Assembly: GCA_963824705.1 (NCBI GenBank)
Contig: CAWGQE010000003.1
Coordinates: 930,001 to 994,000, forward strand
Reading direction: 5' to 3'
Origin: VRUE01 sp963824705
Lineage (GTDB): Bacteria; Actinomycetota; Thermoleophilia; Solirubrobacterales; 70-9
Length of the DNA stretch: 64,000 nt
Part shown: piece after piece, positions 56,905-64,000 of the stretch
Numbering within the stretch: the stretch's first letter is position 1
How the letters are laid out: each line of letters starts with the position of its first letter
Notes under the pieces: generated by a model
Seen by the model: the letters and a program-made list of their open reading frames with translations, nothing else
The model's database searches: none
What the model was told of the DNA's origin: nothing
Made by a program: the position numbers and the translations under genes

Positions 56905-59395
56905 ATGGCCGGTTACGACCCCAAGGCGATCGAGGCGAAGTGGCAGCGGGTATGGGCCGAGGAGAAGACCTGGGAGGTCCCGAACCCGGGGCAGCCTGGC
57001 TTCGACGAGGCCAAGCCGAAGTGCTACGTGCTGGAGATGCTGCCCTATCCCTCGGGCGAGCCCCACGTCGGCCACCTCAAGTGCTATTCGGTCGGCGACG
57101 CGATCGCTCACTTCCGCCGTCGTCACGGCTTCGAGGTGATCCACCCGATGGGCTACGACGCCTTCGGCCTGCCGGCGGAGAACAACGCGATCAAGACCGG
57201 CGAGCCGCCGCGCGACGCGACCGAGCGCTCGATCGAGTCCTTCCGCGGCCAGTTCCGCGAGTGGGGGATCTCGATCGACTGGACGCGCGAGCTCGGCACC
57301 CACACGCCCGAGTACTACCGCTGGACCCAGTGGATCTTCCTACGCCTCTTCGAGCACGGTCTCGCCTACCGCGACGAGGCACCGGTCCAGTGGTGCCCGA
57401 AGGACGCGACCGTGCTCGCCAACGAGCAGGTCATCGACGGCCACTGCGAGCGCTGCGGCACGCCGGTGCAGCAGCGCCAGCTCGAGCAGTGGTTCTTCCG
57501 GATCACCGAGTACGCCGAGCGGCTGCTCGACGACTTCGACCTGCTCGAGTCCTGGCCGGAGAACGTGATCACCATGCAGCGCAACTGGATCGGCCGCTCG
57601 GAGGGCGCCGAGGTGATCTTCCGCTGCGAGGAGCTCGATCTCGACTTCCCCGTCTTCACCACCCGCCCCGACACGCTCTTCGGGGCGACCTTCTTCGTCC
57701 TTGCCCCCGAGCACCCCGAGGTCGAGCGGCTGACCGCCGGCACAGCGGACGAGGAGGCGGTCCGCGAGTACGTCAACGAGGTCGCCCGCGAGTCGGTCGA
57801 GGAGCGCGGCGACGAGGCGCGCCAGAAGACGGGCGTGCCGCTCGGTCGCGAGCGTCGTCAACCCGGTCAACGGCGAGCGGATCCCGATGTTCGTCGCCGA
57901 CTACGTGCTGATGGAGTACGGGACCGGCGCGATCATGGCGGTGCCGGCCCACGACAGTCGCGACTACGAGTTCGCCAAGGCCTTCGACCTGCCGATCCGG
58001 CGGGTGATCGAAGGTACCGACCCGGAGGAGGCCCGCGACGACGAGGGCCTGCCCTATCCAGGCGACGGGCCGATGACCAAATCGGGCCGCTTCGACGGCA
58101 AGCACAACCGCGAGGCCTACGACGAGATCGTCGCCTGGCTGGGCGAGGACGGCCGGGGCGAAGTCGGCGGTCAACTATCGCCTGCGCGACTGGCTCGTCT
58201 CTCGCCAGCGCTACTGGGGCGCCCCGATCCCGATCGTCTACTGCGAGGAGTGCGGCATCGTCCCCGTGCCCGAGGACCAGCTGCCGGTGGTGCTCCCCGA
58301 CATCGAGGAGTACGCGCCGAAGGGGAAGCAGCCCGCTGGCGGCGGCCGAGGACTGGGTCGCGACCGAGTGCCCGAAGTGCGGTGGCGCGGCCCGGCGCGA
58401 GACCGACACGATGGACACCTTCGTCGACTCCTCCTGGTACTTCCTCCGCTACCTCGATCCCCGCAACGACGAAGGCCGCCTGGGACGCGCCGCGGCCGAC
58501 TACTGGATGCCCGTCGACCAGTACATCGGCGGCGTCGAGCACGCGATCCTGCACCTGATGTACGCGCGCTTCTTCGTCAAGGCGCTCGCCGACATGGATC
58601 TGCTCGAGGCGCGGGAGCCGTTCGCCAACCTCTTCACCCAGGGGATGATCACCCGCGACGGGGCGAAGATGTCCAAGTCGCGCGGCAACACGGTCAGCCC
58701 GGCCGAGTACGTCGAGCGCTACGGCGCCGACACCGCCCGGACCTACGTCTGCTTCATGGGCCCGCCGAGCGGGCGGCGACTGGTCCGACGAGGGGGTCGA
58801 GGGCATCTACCGCTTCCTCTCGCGGCTCTGGCGCCTCTGCGGCGAGGTCGCGGAGCGGACCGAGGCGGGAGAGCCCGGCGGGGCCGCGAAGGGCGACGCG
58901 CGCGAGCTGCTCGCCAAGGCCCACTGGGCGATCGACAAGGTCACCCGCGACATCGAGCGCGGCTTCCAGTTCAACACCGCGATCGCCGCGGTGATGGAGC
59001 TGGTCAACGAGATCTACCGGCTCAAGGACGGCCTCTACGGCGAGCCCGACGGCGACGTGGCGGTGCGCTTCGCGACGTCGACGGCGGCCTCGCTGCTCTT
59101 TCCGTTTGCCCCACACCTTGGTGCCGAGGTCTACGAGTGACTGGAGGGAGAGCGTGTCTGGGAGAGCCCTGGCCGCACGCCGACCCCGACCTGCTCGACC
59201 AGCGACACCGTCATGCTCGTGGTCCAGGTCAACGGCAAGCTGCGCGACCGGATCGAGGTCGCCGCTGACACGTCCGAGGCCGAGTTGCTCGCGCTGGCCC
59301 GAGAGAGCGAGAACGTGCGGCACTACCTCGACGGCAAGGACGTGGTCAAGGAGATCGTCGTCCCGGGCAAGCTCGTGAACCTCGTCGTTCGCTGA
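56905..59395 (+). pseudogene. leuS: leucyl-tRNA synthetase, frame-disrupted at about seven places
   Basis: A class I tRNA synthetase of about 826 residues when repaired. HVGHLKCYSVGDAIAHF is the HIGH region, the editing domain has TTRPDTLFGATF, and KMSKSRGNTVSP the KMSKS loop. The frame changes near 57850, 58163, 58335 and 58770 by one extra base each. A TGA stands in frame at 59138 in place of an expected Arg, one base is missing near 59168 and one is extra near 59203. All segments keep strong similarity, so there is little decay apart from the indels. As leuS is essential, sequence error is the likeliest cause; a true pseudogene would need a second copy. Confidence 0.9.
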
Positions 59396-59436
59396 GTTCA
59401 CACGGATGAGGGCCTCCTTTCTGGTACAAAGCCGCC

Positions 59437-59835
59437 GTGCTCGTCAGGCGCCTCTCAGACGCTCCCACTGAGGAGTGGCACAGGCTTCGCTACCACGCCT
59501 TGATGGACGCGGGGGAGCTCGGGTCCCGCAACATGTCGGTGACCTGGCTGGAGATTCCCGCCGGCGCCGACCAGACCCTGCACTCCCATGAGGAGGCCGA
59601 GCAGGTCTACGTGGTCGTGCGGGGGGCCGGGACGATGACCGTCGCCGGCGACACGCAGGGAGTCGCGGAGGGCGACCTGGTCCTCGTCCCGCCCGCCACC
59701 GATCACTCGATCGCCAACAACGGCGAGGAGGGGCTGGCCTGCATCTCGGTGCAGTCGCCTCCGGTCGCCGCGGCCGAGCTCTACAGCGATCAGCTCGCCG
59801 AGGTGGCCGGTTACGACGACGACGAAAACTTGTAG
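59437..59835 (+). CDS. cupin-domain protein
   Basis: A 132-residue single-domain cupin. TLHSHEEAEQVYVVVRGAG is cupin motif 1 with its metal-binding His, His and Glu, and LVPPATDHSIANNGEE is motif 2 with the last His. It could bind a metal and act as an enzyme or sensor. TACAAA lies six bases before the GTG start, the leaderless pattern seen elsewhere in the window. No partner is evident. Confidence 0.85.
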   Translation: MLVRRLSDAPTEEWHRLRYHALMDAGELGSRNMSVTWLEIPAGADQTLHSHEEAEQVYVVVRGAGTMTVAGDTQGVAEGDLVLVPPATDHSIANNGEEGLACISVQSPPVAAAELYSDQLAEVAGYDDDENL

Positions 59836-59892
59836 CTGATTTTTTCGATTTAGCGCGCCACGCGTGCGCTCGGACCGGTGACGCTGCGGTCC

Positions 59893-60483
59893 ATGCCAGA
59901 GCTTTCGCGGTCCCAGGTCCTCGTCTACGGTGCCATCGCCATCGCCCTCCTGCTGGTCGGGGCGAGGGCGATCCGCGCTGAGGGCGATGGCGCGGCGGCA
60001 TCTGCCGCGTTCGCCTCAAGTCCGAGCGACTCCGCCGGCTTCAGTCTGAAAAGCGGCGGTGGCTCCGACATCGTGGTCGATGTCGCCGGAGCCGTTCGGC
60101 GGCCCGGGGTCTACCGGTTGCCGGCCGGCGCGCGCGTCGTTGATGCGATCGAACGCGCCGGCGGTGCTGCCGGCGGCGCCCTGCTCGAAGGGATCAACCG
60201 CGCCGCGCGCCTCGCCGACGGGCAGCAGGTGATGGTGCCGAAGCGAGGACCGGGTGGATCGATCTCGACCGCGGGCGTGGCGGCGGAAGACGGCCCGATC
60301 AGCCTCGGCAGCGCCAGCGTCGAGCAACTCGACACGATCGACGGCATCGGTCCCGTGACCGCCGCCAAGATCGTCGAATACCGCGACCAGCACGGCGGTC
60401 TCGCTTCGGTCGATCAGCTCGACCGGGTGAGTGGGATCGGTCCCGCGACGATGGAATCGCTGCGGTCCCGACTGCAGCCTTAG
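59893..60483 (+). CDS. comEA: ComEA competence protein (SLBB plus helix-hairpin-helix)
   Basis: A DNA-binding receptor for uptake of transforming DNA, 196 residues. One N-terminal TM helix (VYGAIAIALLLVGARAI) is followed by an SLBB domain (VVDVAGAVRRPGVYRLPAGA) and a C-terminal double helix-hairpin-helix (LDTIDGIGPVTAAKIVEYR and LDRVSGIGPATMESLRSR). The GTG at 59878 is an alternative start. comEC follows after four bases, so DNA uptake or a related process is encoded here. Confidence 0.93.
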   Translation: MPELSRSQVLVYGAIAIALLLVGARAIRAEGDGAAASAAFASSPSDSAGFSLKSGGGSDIVVDVAGAVRRPGVYRLPAGARVVDAIERAGGAAGGALLEGINRAARLADGQQVMVPKRGPGGSISTAGVAAEDGPISLGSASVEQLDTIDGIGPVTAAKIVEYRDQHGGLASVDQLDRVSGIGPATMESLRSRLQP

Positions 60484-60487
60484 TGCC

Positions 60488-62362
60488 ATGCGCACCTGGA
60501 GCTTGCCAGTGCCGCTTTTACTGGTCGCGGCGGCGGTGGTGCTGGCGCTTTCCCACAGCGGCGAGATCCGCGCTCGCGCCGAGGCGGCGCTCGGCCGGGG
60601 AATGCCGACGCGGGAGGCGGCGCTGGCGCGCGGCTTCGTGCTCGGCGAGGACGAGCAGATCGACGAGGGGACGACGGAAGACTTCCGCCGCGCCGGGCTG
60701 AGCCACTTGCTGGCCGTATCGGGACAGAACGTGGCGCTGCTCGTCCTGCTGGCGATGCCGGTGCTGGCGGCGCTCGGCTTGCCGCTCCGCACCCGTCTGC
60801 TTTGGGTGCTCGGCCTGATCGCCGTCTATATGCCGCTGGCCGGCGCCGGTCCGTCGATCCAGCGCGCGGGGATCATGGCTGCGCTGAGCGTGTTGGCGAC
60901 CCTGGCCGGCCGCCGCGCCTCGCGCTTTTACGCGCTGGTGCTCGCGGCGGTGGTTCTGCTCGTCCTCGAGCCTGGGATCGCGGCCGACGTCGGCTGGCAG
61001 CTCAGCTTCGCGGCGGTTCTTGGCATCCTCCTGCTGGCCGCGCCGCTCCGGGCCGGGATCGCGGCGAGGATCGGCACCCGCGGCTGGTGCCGCGCTCTGG
61101 CCGAGGCAGCGGCGATGACGATCGCCGCCACGCTCGCCACGGCGCCGCTGATCGCCTTCCATTTCGAAGCGATCTCGACGATGACGCTCGTCGCCAACCT
61201 GTTGGCACTGCCCGCGGTGGCACCGGCGATGTGGCTGGGAATGTTGGTCGGCGCCGCCGGCCAGGTGCCCGGCCTGCCGGTCGGAGCGCTCAATGTCGCC
61301 AACTCCCTCCTCCTTGCCTACATCGCTCAGGTAGCCGCCTGGTGCGGCCGTCCGAGTTGGGCCTACCTGCACGTGCGGCTGGGAATAGGCGGCCTGGTCG
61401 GCTCCTACGTCGCTATCGCAGCCTCGGCGATCCTCGTTCGGCGGCTAGGGCGCAGTCGACGTCTCATCCGCCGCCGCAATGTCGCCGAAGGGTCGATCTC
61501 TCACCGGATAGGCGTGCTTTCGGCCCGTCGGCGGGGGATTGTGGCAGTAGCGCTCGTCGCCCTAGCGCTGGTCTTTGTGTGGCCGGCCGGCGGTGGTGCA
61601 GGTGCCGAGGGTTCAAAGCCCGCGGGCTTGCGGATCTCCGTCCTCGACGTCGGCCAGGGCGACGCGATCCTGCTGCAGCCCCGGGGCGCGGCGGCCGCGC
61701 TGGTCGATGGTGGGCCGCCTGGGGACGGGCTCGCGGCGAAGCTGGGCGGCGCCGGGGTCACCCGGCTCGGCGCGGCGATCGTCACCCACGATCAGTCAGA
61801 CCACGCAGGTGGGATCCGGGACCTGCTTGGCGCCTTCCCGATCGGGCACCTCATCTACGGGGTCTTGAAAGCGCAGACCCTGGCCGAGGTCGCCGCCGCG
61901 GGGGTTCCCGCCCGCCGCCTCGCCCGGGGGAGCGAGCTGCGATCGGGTGGGTTGCGGCTCGACGTGCTCTGGCCGCCGGCCGAGCTGCTCGTCGGCTCGC
62001 ACGCCGGCGAAGACCCCAACCAGATGGCGCTGGTCATGCTTGCCCGCTGGCACCGTTTCTCGATGTTGCTGACCGCCGATGCGGAGGCGGAAACGACGCC
62101 GATCGAACCGGGGCCCATCGACGTGCTCAAGGTCGCCCACCATGGCAGCGACGACGCTGGGCTCGGCGATCTGCTCGACCGCGTCCGGCCGCGCCTGGCG
62201 GTGATCTCAGTCGGTGCCGGGAACCCGTTCGGCCACCCGACCGCGGCTACTCTCGCGACGCTTGCTTCGCACGGTGTTCCCACCCTGCGCACCGATCGCG
62301 ACGGAACCGTCGTGCTCGAAGTGGTTGGCGATTCGGTTCGCGTGAGCAACGACGATGGCTGA
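60488..62362 (+). CDS. comEC: ComEC/Rec2 DNA uptake channel
   Basis: The membrane channel for transforming DNA, 624 residues. The Competence domain has LSHLLAVSGQNVALLVLLAM and about eight TM helices; the C-terminal metallo-beta-lactamase-like domain has ISVLDVGQGDAILLQP, VTHDQSDHAGG and VLKVAHHGSDDAG. The N-terminal OB-fold (DUF4131) of longer ComEC proteins is missing, and the gene starts directly before the competence region (ATG 60488). The nuclease-like domain keeps its metal ligands. Confidence 0.93.
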   Translation: MRTWSLPVPLLLVAAAVVLALSHSGEIRARAEAALGRGMPTREAALARGFVLGEDEQIDEGTTEDFRRAGLSHLLAVSGQNVALLVLLAMPVLAALGLPLRTRLLWVLGLIAVYMPLAGAGPSIQRAGIMAALSVLATLAGRRASRFYALVLAAVVLLVLEPGIAADVGWQLSFAAVLGILLLAAPLRAGIAARIGTRGWCRALAEAAAMTIAATLATAPLIAFHFEAISTMTLVANLLALPAVAPAMWLGMLVGAAGQVPGLPVGALNVANSLLLAYIAQVAAWCGRPSWAYLHVRLGIGGLVGSYVAIAASAILVRRLGRSRRLIRRRNVAEGSISHRIGVLSARRRGIVAVALVALALVFVWPAGGGAGAEGSKPAGLRISVLDVGQGDAILLQPRGAAAALVDGGPPGDGLAAKLGGAGVTRLGAAIVTHDQSDHAGGIRDLLGAFPIGHLIYGVLKAQTLAEVAAAGVPARRLARGSELRSGGLRLDVLWPPAELLVGSHAGEDPNQMALVMLARWHRFSMLLTADAEAETTPIEPGPIDVLKVAHHGSDDAGLGDLLDRVRPRLAVISVGAGNPFGHPTAATLATLASHGVPTLRTDRDGTVVLEVVGDSVRVSNDDG

Positions 62363-62465
62363 GGTCGCGACCGAGGGAGCATTTCCTTGCCAATCCCTGG
62401 ACGAATCAACGAATCGATATTGGGATTATCTCGCCGCCGCCTTGTCGATCGGCGCGAGGCGGTCG

Positions 62466-63293
62466 ATGGACGTATCGGTGCTCTCCAAACATCGACAGCG
62501 GTCGCTGCGGTCTGCCCTCAGAACGAGTGTTCTCGGCGACGGACTGCTCGAGCGGACCCGCAGTACATCGCTGGCATTGCTCGGCGTAACCGCCGCAATC
62601 GGCCTGGCGATGATCGCTCTGGCGCTCAACCAGAGTTGGCCGTTGATTGCCGGGGTTCCGATCCCCGGCTTCGGGAGCGGGCATCAGGCGGTCGGCAAGG
62701 CCGCGGTCGTCGCGAAAGCGGGGACTCGGGGTGGCCGCCTGGCAATCTCCGCCGCGACCAGCCAAACGAGTCCAGGGATCTCTTCGGGCAAGCCGAGGCC
62801 ACGTCCCGGTGGGGCCGTGGCACTGGCGGGATCACGAGCCCCCCGGACCGCGGGTCTTGTCGCCTCCCAGCCGACTCCTGCGAGCCCGGTCGGCGGCAGC
62901 CTGCCCAGCGAAGCGGTCCCGGATCCGACTCCTGTCGCCCAGCAGCCCGCTCCCCCTGCCGCGCCGACGCCGGCTGCCGCTCCTGCAGCGGTCGCGGTTT
63001 CCAATCTCAACTCCTCGTCCCCGGGTACGGTGTCTGAGACGCCGGAGTCTCCGATCCCCTCGCAGACTCCGCCGGCCACCGACGAAAACGACGAGCACGG
63101 TCATGGCCACACGAATCACAGTCATGGCCACTCGCACGACGGGGACGATTCGGACACGCCCGCCCCGAGCGAAAGTCCTGAAACCGCGCCCGCCCCGAAC
63201 GAAGCTCCTCCACAAGAAGCCAACGCCCCCGAAGAATCCGAAAGCGAGCAATCGCACACGTCGTCCTGGGGTCACGGCCACGGTCACTGGTAG
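62466..63293 (+). CDS. single-TM protein with low-complexity, His-rich C-terminus
   Basis: A protein I do not recognise, 275 residues from ATG 62466 (GAGGCGG upstream); the frame also has an ATG at 62355 overlapping comEC. One TM helix lies at about residues 35-55 (LALLGVTAAIGLAMIALAL). The outer part is Pro/Ala/Ser-rich. Near the end a His-rich run (EHGHGHTNHSHGHSHDGDD) and a final GHGHGHW occur among acidic stretches, which suggests binding of zinc, nickel or copper outside the membrane. It lies between comEC and holA. Confidence 0.65.
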   Translation: MDVSVLSKHRQRSLRSALRTSVLGDGLLERTRSTSLALLGVTAAIGLAMIALALNQSWPLIAGVPIPGFGSGHQAVGKAAVVAKAGTRGGRLAISAATSQTSPGISSGKPRPRPGGAVALAGSRAPRTAGLVASQPTPASPVGGSLPSEAVPDPTPVAQQPAPPAAPTPAAAPAAVAVSNLNSSSPGTVSETPESPIPSQTPPATDENDEHGHGHTNHSHGHSHDGDDSDTPAPSESPETAPAPNEAPPQEANAPEESESEQSHTSSWGHGHGHW

Positions 63294-63315
63294 ACGGCCG
63301 TTCCGGGCCGCCATC

Positions 63316-63321
63316 TAGACT
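63316..63321 (+). promoter_or_regulatory. -10 box of holA, leaderless spacing
   Basis: TAGACT exactly six bases before the holA ATG, identical in sequence and spacing to valS and proB. Confidence 0.55.
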
Positions 63322-63327
63322 CGGCCG

Positions 63328-64000
63328 ATGGCCGAGGAGATGCGCCCTCTCTATCTGATCGCCGGTACCGACGGGGCAAAGATCGACGCGACGCGCTCGC
63401 GCCTGCGGGCGCGAGCGGAGCGCGACGGGGGAGTTGCCTCGCTGCAGATCTTCGAGCCCGGTGAGGGCCGGGGCGCGCCCGATCACGAGGCTCTGCTGGG
63501 GGCGATCCCGGCGATGTCGCTGACGGAATCCCGCCGCTACCTGCTCGCCGACGGCGTGGAGCGCTGGCGCGACCGGCAGCTGGAAGCGGTGGCGGCGGCG
63601 CTCGCCGGACTGCCTCCGGACCTCAGTGTCGTCTTGATTGCGCGGGCGAAAGCGCCGGTGAAGTTGGTCAAGGCGGTCAAGGCGGCAAAGGGGGAGATCC
63701 ACGAGTTCGAGGCTCCCAAGGCGAGGGAGATGCCACGTGTGCTGGTCGCCGACGCCAAGCGGCTTGGCTTCCGTCTCGACTCCGCTGCGGCGCGCATGCT
63801 GGTCGACCGCATGGGCGCGAATCCACAGCGCCTTCACAGCGAGCTGGAGCGCCTTGCCCTCTGGGCGGGAGAGGACGGGGCGGTGGACGCTGCCGACCTC
63901 GACGCGATGATCGCCGACACCTCCGAGGCAGTCGTCTGGGCGCTGTCCGACGCGCTGCTCGAGCGCGACGCGGCGGCTGCCCTGCGGATCGCCGAGCGGC
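63328..64000 (+). CDS. holA: DNA polymerase III subunit delta (partial)
   Basis: The clamp-loader delta subunit, 224 codons visible before the window ends. MRPLYLIAGTDGAKIDATRS is the N-terminal start, SLTESRRYLLADGVERW the region that contacts the clamp, and DRMGANPQRLHSELERLALWAG the helical domain motif (G-x-x-x-x-x-L-x-x-E-x-x-K/R-L) typical of HolA. The C-terminal third is outside the window. It follows comEC as in many bacteria. Confidence 0.9.
   Translation, partial: MAEEMRPLYLIAGTDGAKIDATRSRLRARAERDGGVASLQIFEPGEGRGAPDHEALLGAIPAMSLTESRRYLLADGVERWRDRQLEAVAAALAGLPPDLSVVLIARAKAPVKLVKAVKAAKGEIHEFEAPKAREMPRVLVADAKRLGFRLDSAAARMLVDRMGANPQRLHSELERLALWAGEDGAVDAADLDAMIADTSEAVVWALSDALLERDAAAALRIAER

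Noticed and set aside
61520..61545. A segment of comEC (GGCCCGTCGGCGGGG) similar to the right arm of the folC palindrome
   Set aside because: There is no matching left arm in comEC, and a 15-base GC-rich match can arise by chance.

Overview
The window is a high-GC bacterial chromosome segment. Gene content and order suggest an actinobacterial lineage, most likely Thermoleophilia/Solirubrobacterales. The evidence is the run tig-clpP-clpX-valS-folC-ndk-maf-mreBCD-mrdA-rodA-rng-rplU-rpmA-obgE-proBA-nadD-rsfS, the many apparently leaderless genes with a TAnnnT -10 box 6-8 nt before the start codon, and the GTG/TTG starts. The lineage call is inference. No phage, IS element, CRISPR array or rRNA was seen. 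Genes are packed tightly and no gene-free stretch exceeds 200 bases.

Left part (1-28.3 kb) is accessory and mosaic. It has two VapBC toxin-antitoxin pairs with palindromic operators, a nitronate monooxygenase, a K+ channel, and a glnK-amtB nitrogen module in which amtB is frame-disrupted. A DyP peroxidase sits in a row with a coiled-coil membrane protein and a large protein whose tail resembles the end of defence-island helicases. Next come an ECF42-type sigma factor with its DGPF partner, a secreted beta-helix protein, and a secreted SUMF1-like/beta-propeller/sulfatase operon. Further right are a SOS-boxed YegP-like gene, glutamate decarboxylase, a class III-like alcohol dehydrogenase, a fatty acid desaturase, a three-gene cluster of SipW-type surface proteins, two small winged-helix proteins and a GH15 hydrolase.

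Right part (28.3-64 kb) is mostly housekeeping: protein folding and quality control (tig, clpP, clpX), nucleoid (HU), translation (valS, rplU, rpmA, obgE, rsfS, tRNA-Ala, leuS), cell shape and wall (mreBCD, mrdA, rodA, an M23 peptidase, a DivIVA-like protein), proline and NAD synthesis (proB, proA, nadD), RNA turnover (rng), DNA uptake (comEA, comEC) and replication (holA, cut by the window end). leuS carries about seven frame lesions and amtB two. Because neighbouring genes are intact and leuS is essential, sequence error is the simplest explanation.

The most unusual signals are structural. Four large intergenic hairpins have 21-28 bp arms; two of them share an identical inner core but have unrelated, locus-specific outer arms. 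Perfect 15-bp-arm palindromes lie in frame inside valS and folC. A consistent leaderless-promoter signature recurs, and a 30-nt element is shared upstream of two secreted-protein genes.
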